NCBI RefSeq assembly: GCF_029953285.1
Contig: NZ_JASAOI010000049.1
Span: 1 to 56,869 of the forward strand
DNA: 56,869 nt
DNA from: Yinghuangia seranimata
GTDB lineage: Bacteria > Actinomycetota > Actinomycetes > Streptomycetales > Streptomycetaceae
Reading direction: 5' to 3'
The notes under the pieces are model-generated. The model did no database searches and had not been told where the DNA came from. It saw only the letters and a program-made list of their open reading frames with translations. A program made the position numbers and the translations under genes. This document shows, in pieces, positions 1-11,125 of this stretch (position 1 is the stretch's first letter; each line of letters starts with the position of its first letter).

Positions 1-151
1 ATGGCCGCCGCCCCCGCCCGCGGGGGGCGGGGCGGGGGGGTGCCGGCGCGGTCGACGTCGACGGCACACGGTGACCGAAGCCCCGCGCGGCCGCTGACAC
101 GAACCGCCCGCCCCACTCCTCACTCGTGGCGCGACCGACTCCGCCGTACCG

Positions 152-976
152 CTACTCCGCGACGCGGACCGTGGTGGCCTCGCCGGGCGCGAGCAGCGTG
201 ACGCGGTCGGTCAGGCCGGCCGCGGCGAAGGCGTCGCGCAGGTCGTCGATGCCCTCGGTGAAGTGCGCCCAGCTGTTGAAGTGCAGCGGGACGACGTGCG
301 CCGCCCCGAGGATCTCCGCGGCCTCGGCGGTCTGCGCGCTGGTCAGCGTCAGGTGGCCTTCGGGGATCAGCGGGGTCTTCGCCGCACCGGCGAACAGCAG
401 GGCGATGTCGATGCGTTCGAACCGGTCGGCGATCTCGCGGACGAGGTCGAGCGACGCGTTGTCCCCGCTGACGTACACCGTCGGCAGCCCCTCGCCGGAC
501 AGCACGAACCCGGCGACCTCGCCGACCAGGTGCTCGGTGCCCTCCGGGCCGTGCAGCGCGGGAACGCGGGTCACGCGCAACACGCCGCCGTCGGGACGGA
601 CGAGCTCGGCGTGCTCCCACAGCGGGAGTTCGCGCACCACGCCGCCGATGCGCCCGGCCGCGGCACCGGTGCTGAAGACCACGGGCACGTCCGCGATGAA
701 CGCGCGCCCGCTCTCGTCGAGGTTGTCCACGTGGTGGTCGTGCGACAGCAGGACGGCGTCGACCGTCCCGACCCGGTCCGCCCCGAACGCCGACGGCTCG
801 GTCTTGGTCAGCACCCGCTCGGGGGTTATCGGATAGTCGCGCGGCGCGTCGAACGTCGGGTCGGTGACGATCCGCAGCCCGGCGAACTCGAGCACGGCGG
901 TGGGCCCGCCGACGGCGGTGATGTGCAGGTCGCGGGCGGTGTGGGGGACGCGGCGCTGGTCGGCGACGGCGGTCAT
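152..976 (-). CDS. MBL-fold metal-dependent hydrolase, UlaG-like
   Basis: A cytoplasmic protein of 274 residues with the metallo-beta-lactamase fold of the UlaG-like branch. The metal motif SHDHHVDNLD lies at residues 78-87, with H79 and H81 as the likely first ligands. The N-terminal stretch around residues 19-40 has the usual 'GGPTAVLEFAGLRIVTDP' layout. I chose the ATG at 974-976 because GAGAGGAAC sits just upstream; a frame extension of 19 residues lacks this support. The gene is divergent from the TetR gene and shares its promoter region, which contains a TAGACCGGTCTA palindrome, so it may be a target of that regulator. The substrate is unknown. Family call is firm; the exact reaction is not. 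Confidence 0.85.
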   Translation of the reverse strand: MTAVADQRRVPHTARDLHITAVGGPTAVLEFAGLRIVTDPTFDAPRDYPITPERVLTKTEPSAFGADRVGTVDAVLLSHDHHVDNLDESGRAFIADVPVVFSTGAAAGRIGGVVRELPLWEHAELVRPDGGVLRVTRVPALHGPEGTEHLVGEVAGFVLSGEGLPTVYVSGDNASLDLVREIADRFERIDIALLFAGAAKTPLIPEGHLTLTSAQTAEAAEILGAAHVVPLHFNSWAHFTEGIDDLRDAFAAAGLTDRVTLLAPGEATTVRVAE

Positions 977-1090
977 GGGCGTTCCTCTCGGAGTGCACGG
1001 CAGGTCGGCTGTACCCGGTACCGCGACTCTCACATGAACACCCCCCTTTACGCAAAGAAATTCGCGTTTAGCCGCGCAGGGTGGATTTAC

Positions 1091-1102
1091 TAGACCGGTC
1101 TA
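1091..1102. promoter_or_regulatory. Perfect palindrome TAGACCGGTCTA, probable TetR operator
   Basis: A 12-bp perfect palindrome 15 bp before the TetR start codon and about 115 bp from the divergent hydrolase. It resembles the TAGACC-type boxes described for LmrA/YxaF-type TetR regulators, the family to which the adjacent regulator belongs by overall look. Autoregulation and control of the divergent gene are inferred from position. Confidence 0.65.
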
Positions 1103-1117
1103 CATATTATCTGGGCC

Positions 1118-1762
1118 ATGGGTCGGAAGAACGACACGCGTCAGCGCATCCTCGACACCGCCGCCGGGCTCTACCAGCGGCAGGGCTACCTCGGCACCGG
1201 GCTCAACCAGATCCTCGCCGAGGCCGAGGCGCCGAAGGGCTCGCTGTACTTCCACTTCCCGGGCGGCAAGACGCAGCTCACGACCGAGGCGGTCGGGCTG
1301 TCCGGGAGCCGGTACGCGTCGCGGATGGCCGAGGTCGTGGCCGCCGCGACCGGGGCACGCGACGGACTCGCGGGCCTCGCCGGGCTGTTCGCGGAATCGC
1401 TGACCTCGTCGGACTACACCACCGGCTGCCCGGTCGCGGTCGTCGCCCTGGAGGCGGGAACGGACGAACCCGTCCGTGCGCAATGCGACCAGGTCTTCGA
1501 CGGCTGGCTGGCCGGCCTCCGCCTCGCCCTCGTCCGGTGGGGAGTCGCCGAATCGGCGGCGCCCGCACTGGCAACACTCGTCCTGTCGTCGATCCAGGGC
1601 GCGATCCTGCTCGCCAAGGTTCGGCAGGACACCGCGCCGCTGCACAGCGTCGCCGCCCAACTCGCCGACCTCGTCGAGAGTTCCGTCGCGCCGCCCACCG
1701 ACGAACCCGCCGACAAACCCACTGACAAACCCGTCGACACCTCCGTCGACGCGTCACGCTGA
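1118..1762 (+). CDS. TetR/AcrR family regulator, LmrA/YxaF-like
   Basis: A 214-residue one-component repressor. The N-terminal helix-turn-helix domain covers about residues 6-52, with typical features such as 'RQRILDTAAGLYQRQGY' and 'GSLYFHFPGGK'. The rest is a helical ligand domain containing 'TTGCPVAVVALE', as in the LmrA/YxaF branch. The last 25 residues are an unusual low-complexity tail of PTDEPADKPTDKP type, probably disordered. The start lies directly downstream of the TAGACCGGTCTA palindrome, which suggests autorepression. A second hydrolase gene follows 29 nt downstream and is probably cotranscribed. Ligand unknown. Confidence 0.88.
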   Translation: MGRKNDTRQRILDTAAGLYQRQGYLGTGLNQILAEAEAPKGSLYFHFPGGKTQLTTEAVGLSGSRYASRMAEVVAAATGARDGLAGLAGLFAESLTSSDYTTGCPVAVVALEAGTDEPVRAQCDQVFDGWLAGLRLALVRWGVAESAAPALATLVLSSIQGAILLAKVRQDTAPLHSVAAQLADLVESSVAPPTDEPADKPTDKPVDTSVDASR

Positions 1763-1791
1763 TCCGCCACCCGGAAAGGGACCGGTCCCCG

Positions 1792-2607
1792 ATGCGCGTG
1801 CACCACCTGAACTGCGGCTCCATGGTCGAGATCGACCACGCCGACGGCCCCGACAGCCCGCTGGCGCCCGCCCGCGCCGTATGCCACTGCCTGCTCGTCG
1901 AAACCGACTCGGACGGCCTCGTGCTGGTCGAGACCGGCCTCGGCACGAACGACGTCGCCCGTCCCGCCGAAACCCTCGGCGCCGACTGGGTCGCGGTCGC
2001 CGGACCCGTCCTCGACCTCGAGGAGACCGCCCTGCACCAGGTGCGGCGGCTCGGCTACGACCCGTCCGACGTCCGGCACATCGTGCTCACCCACCTCGAC
2101 CGCGACCACGCCGGCGGGCTGCCCGACTTCCCCGACGCGACGGTCCACCTCCACAAGGCCGAGCACGAGGCCGGGCTCACCTCCGGCCTCGACCGCTACC
2201 GGGCCGCGCAGATCGCGCACGGCCCGAAGTGGGCGACGTACGTGGAGGACCAGGGCGACGCGTGGTTCGGCTTCGACGCGGTACGGCAGTTGGACGGCCT
2301 GACCGACGACATCCTGCTGATCCCGCTCGGCGGGCACACCGAGGGCCACACCGCGGTCGCGGTCCGGGACGGCGCGACGTGGCTCCTGCACTGCGGCGAC
2401 GCGTACTTCTACCACGGCGAGGTCGACCCCGATCAGCCCCGCTCGCACCCCCTTCTCGACCTCGTGCAGGTCGGTGGCGAGGTCGACCGGCCACTGCGCC
2501 TGGCCAACCACGCGCGGCTGCGCGAACTGGTGCGGCTGCACAACGGGGAGGTCGAGGTCTTCTCGTCCCACGACCCCTGGGAGATCGCGCGCTACGCCGG
2601 GAACTGA
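1792..2607 (+). CDS. MBL-fold hydrolase, lactonase-like
   Basis: A 271-residue metallo-beta-lactamase-fold enzyme. The metal-binding motif HLDRDH is at residues 101-106 and is followed by 'AGGL'. Further probable ligands are the His in 'LGGHTEGH' (about 182-189), the Asp in 'LHCGDAYFYHGE', and the late His in 'SSHD'. This layout is that of the glyoxalase-II and N-acyl-homoserine-lactonase-like group, but the substrate cannot be read from sequence. It follows the TetR gene by 29 nt and is likely in the same operon. Its stop lies only 16 nt from the convergent stop of the last caspase gene, and I see no terminator hairpin between them. Confidence 0.85.
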   Translation: MRVHHLNCGSMVEIDHADGPDSPLAPARAVCHCLLVETDSDGLVLVETGLGTNDVARPAETLGADWVAVAGPVLDLEETALHQVRRLGYDPSDVRHIVLTHLDRDHAGGLPDFPDATVHLHKAEHEAGLTSGLDRYRAAQIAHGPKWATYVEDQGDAWFGFDAVRQLDGLTDDILLIPLGGHTEGHTAVAVRDGATWLLHCGDAYFYHGEVDPDQPRSHPLLDLVQVGGEVDRPLRLANHARLRELVRLHNGEVEVFSSHDPWEIARYAGN

Positions 2608-2623
2608 CCGGCACCGGCCGGGA

Positions 2624-4348
2624 TCACGGGCCGACCCCGAGGACGCGGACCAGGCCGTCGACGCAACCCGCCGCCACCTGACGGCCGTTCGACGCGAACG
2701 CGACGGAGGTGACGGCATGGCCGCACTCTGCCTTGCCGCTGGTGAAACGGCGGCCGAGCTCCGGGTCCCACAGCCTGACCATCCCGTCGGTGCCGCCGCT
2801 GGCCACGGCGGTACCGTCAGGGCTGAAGGCGAGGGCACGGATCGTCCCGGCGACCGGCCCCCAGTGTGGGCCCAGTTCGAGGTTGGCGCCGAGGTCGGTC
2901 ATCCGGATCCGGCGCCGGTCCCCGCCCACGACGAGACGGCCGGTCGCGTCGTGGGCGGCCAGGGCGTTCGACACTCCGTCCCGGGTCTGCCACATGTGGT
3001 GGACGTCCTGCTCCCTGATACGCCAGGTGTGGACGCGGCCGCCCGAGCCCGTGGCGGCGACGACACTGCCTCCGGCGGTGAAGGCCACCGCTTCGAGCGG
3101 ATCGCCGCCGGGGGCGGACAGCACGCGGTGCGTTCCGTCACGCCAGTCCGCCAGCCGCACCGTGCCGTCGTCGCCGGCACTCGCGAGCAGCACGCCGTCC
3201 GGGCTGAACGCGAGCGAACGCACCACGGACTGACGGTGCCTGACGGGCCGTCGCGCGGCGCCGTCGTCGACGGCCCACATCCACAGGAAGCGCTCGCCGC
3301 CGACGGCCAGCATCACGCCGTCAGGCGAGAACGCCACCGCGTTCACGGGCCTGGACGTGTGCGCGGTCCACGCCCCGCGCAGGCTGCCGTGCTCGTTCCA
3401 CACGCGCACCGAGCCGTCCTGGTAGGTCGCCACCAACTCGTTCGAGCCGGGCCGGTAGGCGACCGCCAGGACGTCGGGGAAGCGCGGCTCCTGATCCTGT
3501 GCGGGGAGCGTGCGCAGCAAGGTCAGCCGCCGACGGCGGGGACGGGCTTGCCGAGCAGGCGGTTCCGGCGGCGGATCCGACACCCTCGCACGCGGGTTGC
3601 GCGACAGCCGGATCCTGCCCTCGGCGCCGAACACCCACCGCTGCGGCGTCTGCTTCGCGCCTCGTGCGCGCATGCGGGCGAACGCGTAATCGTAGGCGTC
3701 GTCGACCGTGATGACGCCGTCGTTGTCGGCATCGGCACCGCCGGACCTGATCCCCTCGACCAGCGCCGCCGTGAACACCGACCGCACCCCGTCGCCGGCC
3801 ATCGCCTCGCCCTCGAACGAGTACTCGCTCGCCCGCGACGCGGTCAGCACGACGCGTCCGCGCGCGGGGCCCATCAGGTGCTCACGCAGGTCGAGTTCGT
3901 CCCCGGCCTTGGCCCCGGCGGCGAACGCCCCGCTGAAGCAGCAGTCCAGGACGACGACCTGGGACCGGGCCGGGCACTCGTCCAACTGGTCCAGCAGCCA
4001 CGGCGCTTCGACGGTTGTCGAGGCCAGACGCGCCTTTCGCGTGTCGGTCGCCGCGAAGTACAGCCGACCACGCGCGTCGCGAAGGCCGTGCGTCGTCAGG
4101 TAGACGACCACCAGTTCGTCGGCCTTGCGGGAGGCGAGGAACTCGTCGACGTCATGCTTGATCTCGTGATGCCGCCGGTCGACGAGACTCGTCACCGCGA
4201 ACCCGCCCAACGCCGGATCGGCGAGCACCTCCGCGAACTCGGCGACGTCATGTGCGGGGGCACGCAGCCGGCTCAGGGCGGGGTCGTCGTAGGTCGCGGT
4301 GGCGATGACGAGCGCGGACCGGCGTCCGCCGGCCGGTGCGGCGGTCAC
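2624..4348 (-). CDS. Caspase-like protease fused to a seven-bladed WD40 propeller
   Basis: Third and last gene of a coupled array, 574 residues. Residues 10-245 form a caspase-like (peptidase C14) domain with catalytic His87 in 'YLTTHG' and Cys137 in 'LDCCFSG'. A 12-residue loop at 206-217 (DADNDGVITVDD) matches an EF-hand calcium loop. After a Pro/Arg-rich linker, residues 285-574 hold seven WD40-type repeats of the 'AVAFSPDG...GTVRLW' kind, enough for one closed propeller. The GTG start at 4346-4348 overlaps the stop of the previous gene as GTGA. The long frame upstream of this GTG lies inside that gene and was not used. The family matches actinobacterial caspases linked to conflict systems. 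Protease activity and trigger are inferred. Confidence 0.85.
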   Translation of the reverse strand: MTAAPAGGRRSALVIATATYDDPALSRLRAPAHDVAEFAEVLADPALGGFAVTSLVDRRHHEIKHDVDEFLASRKADELVVVYLTTHGLRDARGRLYFAATDTRKARLASTTVEAPWLLDQLDECPARSQVVVLDCCFSGAFAAGAKAGDELDLREHLMGPARGRVVLTASRASEYSFEGEAMAGDGVRSVFTAALVEGIRSGGADADNDGVITVDDAYDYAFARMRARGAKQTPQRWVFGAEGRIRLSRNPRARVSDPPPEPPARQARPRRRRLTLLRTLPAQDQEPRFPDVLAVAYRPGSNELVATYQDGSVRVWNEHGSLRGAWTAHTSRPVNAVAFSPDGVMLAVGGERFLWMWAVDDGAARRPVRHRQSVVRSLAFSPDGVLLASAGDDGTVRLADWRDGTHRVLSAPGGDPLEAVAFTAGGSVVAATGSGGRVHTWRIREQDVHHMWQTRDGVSNALAAHDATGRLVVGGDRRRIRMTDLGANLELGPHWGPVAGTIRALAFSPDGTAVASGGTDGMVRLWDPELGRRFTSGKAECGHAVTSVAFASNGRQVAAGCVDGLVRVLGVGP

Positions 4349-6137
4349 GTCGACCACGCCGGCACCTGGTGGAAGTAGACGCTTCCGTCCAGGCAACCCA
4401 CGGTCAGGCACCGCCCGTTGTCGCTGAACGCCAGGCTTGTGGGCTCCGCTGGGTAGATGACCTCCGGGATGGGAATCCAGGCATCGGGCGTCCGATGGAG
4501 AAGCCGCACGGACTTCCCGTGTCCGGCCGCGGCCACCGCTGTCGTCCCCCACACGGCGGCCGCAGTCGTGCCGTAGACGACCGAGATCCCGTATTCGGAC
4601 AACGCCGGATCTACAGGGACGGCCAACGGTTCAAGGTCCGTCTCCTCGACCTCCACAGCGATGCCGTAACCGCCGAGAGGTCCAGCCACGGCCGCAATGC
4701 GGCGACCCTCGAGGCTCGGCCACTCCTGGACGCGCGCCCATGATCGGGTGTCGTGGACCGCGAGCCATCCGTCCTCCCCGCCGACGACCAGGGACCCCTC
4801 TCCGTACGGGCTGAACGACAACGCCGCCACCCGGCCGTCGGTCGGCACCGTGTGGAGACGCACCCCGTCCTTGAGCGAAAGCACGGAGACACCCGCGTCC
4901 CCGTCTGCAACCGCCAGGTGTTCGCCCGCCATCGACAAGGCGAGCGCGTGCACGCTTCGCCCCATGACTCTGAGGCTCCTGAGCGGCCGCTCTTCCACCA
5001 CGCTCCACAACCGGATCAGGCCGTCATCCCCGTTGGCACTCGCCAGGGCGCGGCCCCGTCTGCTGAACGCGAGCGCTGTCACCGCGCTCTCCGACGCCTT
5101 GACGGACATGGGGCGCGGCGAGCCCGCGGGCGTGTCCGGCGCCGTCCCCAGCAGCGTCCGGGCGACCGAGGCCACGCGCGGTGCCTCGGTCTCGACGACC
5201 CTGCGCAGCTCGACGCCTGCCGTGATGCGCTCCCCGTGGTCGTCGCCGCGCAGCCAGACCCCGAGGGTGTTCACCGCGCCGATCCGCACCTCGGGGTAGG
5301 GGCTCTCCAGACTCATCCTCAAGCCGTCCGGCAGCGGTGTCGGCTCGACCCTGACCCCCGCCGCGCTCCTGGCCAGCACCAACCGGCCCTCACCGCCGAA
5401 CACCCAGCGCTGCGGGGTCTGGCCGACGCCGACCCGCGTGCAGGCGTAGTCGTAGGCGTCCTCGACGGTGATCAGCCCGTCGTTGTCCGTGTCCGCCCAG
5501 CCGGTCCGCAGGCCCTCCACCAGTCCGGCGGTGAACGCCGAGGCACCGGTGCCGCCCGCCGACAGTGGCTTGCCCTCGAACGAGTACTCGCCGGCCCGCG
5601 AAGCCGTCAGCACGACCCGGCCCCGCCCTTGCCCGCCGAGCCGGCGTCCGAGGTCCAGCTCCGCGTCGGCCTTCGCACCGGCGACCGCGAACGCGCCGCT
5701 GAAGCAGCAGTCCAGGACCACCACCTGGCGTCCTGCCCGGCATTCGTCCAAGAGGTCCAGCAGCCACGCGGATTCGACGCCGGTCGAGGCGAGGTGCGAC
5801 TTGCGAGTGTCCGTCGCGGCAAAGTAGAGCCGCCCGCGACCGTCCCTGACACCGTGGCAGCTCAGGTAGACGAAGATCAGTTCGTCCCCCTTGCGCGCGG
5901 CAAGGAAGTCCTCGACCGCGAACTTGAGTTCGTGGTGCGGCCGGTCGACGACACGAACCACGTCGAACCCGCCGATCCCGGGATCCGCGAGCACGCCGGC
6001 CAGCTCGGCGACGTCGTGCACGGGCGACCGGAGGCGGCTGAGCCCGGGATCCACGTACGCCGCCGTCGCCACCACGAGCGCCGACCGCCGGCCCGGCGGA
6101 AGGGCCGGGGCCGGGACGGTGACCGACGATTCCGAGG

Positions 6138-6141
<4 letters not shown>
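4345..6141 (-). CDS. Caspase-like protease with HEAT-like insert and WD40 propeller
   Basis: Middle gene of the array, 598 residues. The caspase domain covers about residues 20-260, with His96 in 'YLSCHG' and Cys146 in 'LDCCFSG'. It is followed by an EF-hand-like loop, DTDNDGLITVED. Between protease and propeller, around residues 285-345, there is an alpha-helical stretch with HEAT/ARM character ('PYPEVRIGAVNTLGVWLR', 'APRVASVARTLLG') that the two sister genes lack. The C-terminal part has about six recognisable WD40-like repeats, the fourth and fifth badly eroded. Start and stop overlap both neighbours by 4 nt (ATGA upstream, GTGA downstream), so the three proteins are probably made in fixed proportion. 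Confidence 0.85.
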
Positions 6142-7922
<1,781 letters not shown>

Positions 7923-7970
7923 CGACCCCCGACTCCCCCTCCTCGGAGTCGCAGGTTACCGCCAACGGGA

Positions 7971-8002
7971 CGGGGCCGAGGGGCAATCGCCCGTCGGCCC
8001 CG
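7971..8002 (-). terminator. Hairpin after the acyl-CoA dehydrogenase gene
   Basis: Outer arms CGGGGCCGA (7971-7979) and TCGGCCCCG (7994-8002) pair perfectly, and an inner GGGC/GCCC extends the stem. It lies between the dehydrogenase stop at 8018 and the start of the caspase array, separating the two units. Confidence 0.6.
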
Positions 8003-8017
8003 CGCCGTTCGTGCCGG

Positions 8018-9175
8018 TCAGATGCCCGCGAGGGCCGCGATGCGTTCGCGCTGTGCCGTGCGGCGGCCGAAGAGCAGGGCCGAGGTGGTGGCGCGCTTGA
8101 GGTACAGGTGGGCGTCGTGCTCCCACGTGAACCCGACGCCGCCGTGGAGCTGGATGGTCTCCTCGGCGATGGCGCGGTACGCTGCGGTCGCGGTGGTCAT
8201 GGCGAGCGGGGCCATGAGGGCGAGTTCGCCCGCGCCGGGGGCGGCGGGGTCGACGTCGAGGCCGACGGCCTCGGCCTCGGTGGCGGCCCAGGCGGCGTAG
8301 TAGAGGGCCGAGCGGGACGTCTCCAGCTGCACGTACATGTCGGCGCAGCGGTGCTTGATCGCCTGGAAGGACCCGATCGCACGGCCGAACTGCACGCGGA
8401 TCTTGCTGTATTCGACGGTCATGTCGAGGCAGCGCGCGGCGCCGCCGACGGACTCGGCGGCGATGGCGATCTCGGTGAGCTGCCGGACGCGTTCGAGGGC
8501 GGCCTCGGCCTGGGCGCCGGGGGCACCGATCAGGCGGGCCGGGGTGTCGCTGAAGTCGAGGCGGGCCTGGCGGCGGGTCTGGTCGAGGACGGGGAGCGCC
8601 GCGCGCGTGAGGCCGGCGGCGTCGGCGGCGACCGCGAAGAGCGCGACCTCGCCGTCGAGGCGGGCGGCGACCAGGACCAGGTCGGCGAGGGCGCCGTCGA
8701 TGACGTGCGTCTTCACGCCGTCGAGGCGGTACTCGCCGGTCGACGTCGCGGTCGCGGTGACCGAGACCTCGGTGACGTCGCGGGCGCCGGGCTCGGCGAG
8801 GGCGAGCGTGGCGATCGTGGCACCCTCGGCCATGCCCGGCAGGTACTCGGCGCGGGCGGCCTCGTCGCCGCCGTGGACGAGTGCGGACGCGGCGAGGACC
8901 GCGGAGCCGAGGAAGGGCGACGGGAACAGCGTGCGGCCCATCTCCTCGAGCGCGATGACGACCTCGGTGAAGGTGAAGCCGACGCCGCCGTACTCCTCGG
9001 GGATGCCGAGTCCGGCGAGGCCGGTCTGCTCGCAGAGGCGGCGCCAGACCTTGGGGTCGTAGCCGTGCTCGGTGGCCATGGCGGCGCGGACCGCCGGGGA
9101 GTCGGCGGCCTTGTCGAGTGCGTCGCGGAGAGCCCTGCGGATCTCCTGCTGTTCCTCGCTGAACTCGACGTCCAT
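8018..9175 (-). CDS. Acyl-CoA dehydrogenase
   Basis: A flavoprotein of 385 residues that introduces the alpha,beta double bond in an acyl-CoA. The N-terminal helical domain begins 'MDVEFSEEQQEIRRAL', the middle beta domain is at about 120-220, and the C-terminal helical domain carries 'QLHGGVGFTWEHDAHLYLKRA' near residues 345-365. This signature is common among the steroid and branched-chain FadE enzymes of actinobacteria, several of which work as heterotetramers. No partner subunit is directly adjacent. It is divergent from an acyl-CoA synthetase, with a CTGAC-N5-GTCAT site between them. GGGAG upstream supports the start. Confidence 0.88.
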   Translation of the reverse strand: MDVEFSEEQQEIRRALRDALDKAADSPAVRAAMATEHGYDPKVWRRLCEQTGLAGLGIPEEYGGVGFTFTEVVIALEEMGRTLFPSPFLGSAVLAASALVHGGDEAARAEYLPGMAEGATIATLALAEPGARDVTEVSVTATATSTGEYRLDGVKTHVIDGALADLVLVAARLDGEVALFAVAADAAGLTRAALPVLDQTRRQARLDFSDTPARLIGAPGAQAEAALERVRQLTEIAIAAESVGGAARCLDMTVEYSKIRVQFGRAIGSFQAIKHRCADMYVQLETSRSALYYAAWAATEAEAVGLDVDPAAPGAGELALMAPLAMTTATAAYRAIAEETIQLHGGVGFTWEHDAHLYLKRATTSALLFGRRTAQRERIAALAGI

Positions 9176-9255
9176 GCCGCTGCTCCCTGATCATCACCGG
9201 GCTGTGCGTTTCGGACCGGCCCCATTGCGCGATCCCGCGGCCCGCACCCCAGTAT

Positions 9256-9270
9256 CTGACACACCGTCAT
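9256..9270. promoter_or_regulatory. Operator site A (CTGAC-N5-GTCAT)
   Basis: Sequence CTGACACACCGTCAT, one arm mismatch from the shared dyad. It lies between the divergent acyl-CoA dehydrogenase (start 9175) and acyl-CoA synthetase (start 9368), so it can control both. Confidence 0.6.
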
Positions 9271-9367
9271 ATCATGCGAACATCGCCTTCATCACACCCT
9301 TGGACCGTGGTGCGCGGAGCCCCTTCCGTGCTGTGCTCAAAGGGGAAGCCTGGCAGGAGGAGTCCTG

Positions 9368-10900
9368 ATGACCGTAGTGGCCGCAGTGTTGCGGGAGGCC
9401 GCGCGGCGCTTTCCCGAGCGCCGGGCGCTGGTCCAGGGCGGCACGGCGTTCACGTACGCGGGCCTGGACGCGGTGACCGACCAGGTCGCCGCCGGGCTGG
9501 CGAAGCGGGGGGTCCGTGCGGGCGACCTCGCGGCGCTCGTCCTGCCCACCGGCCCCGAGTACGTGGTGGCCTACCTTGCGCTCGCCCGGCTGGGAGCGGT
9601 CACCACCGGCGTCGGCCCGCGCTACACCGCCGACGAGCGCGCTCGGGTGCTGGCGCAGGCGAAGCCCGAGCTGGTGATCGCCACCGAGGAGCTGGCGGAG
9701 GGCGTCCCCGGCGGCGCCGAGCTGCTGCGCTGCGTGCCGGCGAAGACGGCCTACGAGGTGTGGGGCGACCTGCGCCTGGACGCGATCCCGCCGGCCCCGC
9801 AGGTCACCGGCGTGACCGACCCCGACCTGCCCGAGACGGTCGTGTTCACGTCGGGCACCACCGGCGTGCCCAAGGGCGCGCTGTTCACGTCGCGGCAGAT
9901 CGCGGCGATCACCGAGATGGACACCGGCGGCCGGTGGGGCGAGGGCGGCCCGCAGCTGGTCGCGACCGGCCTGCCGCACGTCGGGTTCATGGCCAAGCTG
10001 GCGGGCTACCTCAAGCTCGGCGCCACCATGCACCTGCTGGGGCGGTGGCGGGCCGAGGACGCGCTGCGGATCGTGGCCCGCGAGCGCATCCCGTACATCG
10101 GCGGCGTCGCGGCGCAGATCTCGCTGCTGCTGCGCCGTCCCGAGTTCGACTCGTACGACTTCTCGTGCGTGAAGGGCCTGATCGTCGGCGCCGGCCCGTC
10201 CCCGGCGCCGACCGTCCGCGAGGCGCGCGAGCGCTTCGGGGCCGGGTACTCGATCCGCTACTCGATGACCGAGTCCGGCGGCCTCGGCACGCTCACGTCC
10301 TTCGACGCACCGGAGGACGAGGCCCTGCACACCGTCGGGCGCCCCCGCCCCGGCACCGAGCTGGAGATCCGCGATCCGGAGACCGGCAAGGCGCTGGCAC
10401 AGGGCGAGGCCGGGCAGATCTGCCTGCGAGCCGCCTCGGTGATGGCCGGATACTGGCGCAACCCCGAGGACACCGCGAAGGCGCTCGACCCGCAGGGGTG
10501 GCTGCGCACGGGTGACCTCGGGCTGATCGACGGAACCGGCTGTCTGCGCATCACCGGCCGGATCTCCGACATGTACATCCGCGGTGGCTACAACGTCTTC
10601 CCGCTCGAGGTCGAGTCCGTCCTGCTGGCGCACCCGGGGGTGGCGTCGGTCGCGGTGGCGCCGCGGCCGAGTGCGGTGATGGGCGAGATCGGCGTCGCGG
10701 TCGTGGTGCCGAGGGCCGACGCCCCGACGCCCACGCTGGAGGACCTGAGGGCTTTCGCGGCACCGCGCCTGGCGGCGTACAAGCTGCCCGAGGCGCTGCG
10801 GATCGTGGACGAGTTGCCGCTCACCGGAATGGACAAGGTCGATCGCAAGGCGCTCGCTGACCGCGAGCGGCGGCTCGATGGAGAGACGCGAGCGCCGTAG
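9368..10900 (+). CDS. AMP-forming acyl-CoA synthetase (FadD-like)
   Basis: An adenylate-forming ligase of 510 residues that would activate a carboxylic acid to its CoA thioester. The ATP/AMP motif 'FTSGTTGVPKGA' is at about residues 159-170. The adenine-site motif 'YSMTESG' follows at about 299-305, and 'GRISDMYIRGGYNVFPLEVE' starts the C-terminal lid near residue 397. The conserved lysine in 'MDKVDRKAL' is close to the end. The start has an excellent AGGAGG-type site just upstream. It is a single-gene unit divergent from an acyl-CoA dehydrogenase with a shared operator. Among known enzymes it is closest in style to the FadD ligases of steroid clusters, but chain specificity cannot be read here. 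Confidence 0.88.
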   Translation: MTVVAAVLREAARRFPERRALVQGGTAFTYAGLDAVTDQVAAGLAKRGVRAGDLAALVLPTGPEYVVAYLALARLGAVTTGVGPRYTADERARVLAQAKPELVIATEELAEGVPGGAELLRCVPAKTAYEVWGDLRLDAIPPAPQVTGVTDPDLPETVVFTSGTTGVPKGALFTSRQIAAITEMDTGGRWGEGGPQLVATGLPHVGFMAKLAGYLKLGATMHLLGRWRAEDALRIVARERIPYIGGVAAQISLLLRRPEFDSYDFSCVKGLIVGAGPSPAPTVREARERFGAGYSIRYSMTESGGLGTLTSFDAPEDEALHTVGRPRPGTELEIRDPETGKALAQGEAGQICLRAASVMAGYWRNPEDTAKALDPQGWLRTGDLGLIDGTGCLRITGRISDMYIRGGYNVFPLEVESVLLAHPGVASVAVAPRPSAVMGEIGVAVVVPRADAPTPTLEDLRAFAAPRLAAYKLPEALRIVDELPLTGMDKVDRKALADRERRLDGETRAP

Positions 10901-11042
10901 CCCGGCGCCGCGAAAGACGATCCTCCGGTTTGGAACACCCTCCTGACCGGCGGCTTCATCGAAAAATATTGACCAAGTCACCAGAAATCCCCATGATCGG
11001 ACAGATATGCGAGACCACGGGGGGATGAGACGGTAGACAGTC

Positions 11043-11057
11043 CTGACGTCCCATCAG
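11043..11057. promoter_or_regulatory. Operator site B1 (CTGAC-N5-ATCAG)
   Basis: CTGACGTCCCATCAG, one mismatch from the dyad. It is 23 bp centre-to-centre from site B2, about two helical turns, so two dimers could sit on one DNA face upstream of the NDP-forming synthetase. Confidence 0.45.
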
Positions 11058-11065
11058 CAAGCTAA

Positions 11066-11080
11066 CTGACTGACCGTCAG
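11066..11080. promoter_or_regulatory. Operator site B2 (CTGAC-N5-GTCAG)
   Basis: CTGACTGACCGTCAG, with both arms perfect. It lies 45 bp before the start of the NDP-forming acyl-CoA synthetase at 11126 and in its only plausible promoter region. Confidence 0.7.
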
Positions 11081-11125
11081 GTCATGATTCACTGATGGAT
11101 CGGAAGACGAGGGACGGGCCAGACG

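Noticed and set aside
1-151. Short plus-strand frame at the left edge
   Set aside because: The predicted peptide is Arg/Pro/Gly-rich without any domain and has no start signal; I see no supported feature in these bases.
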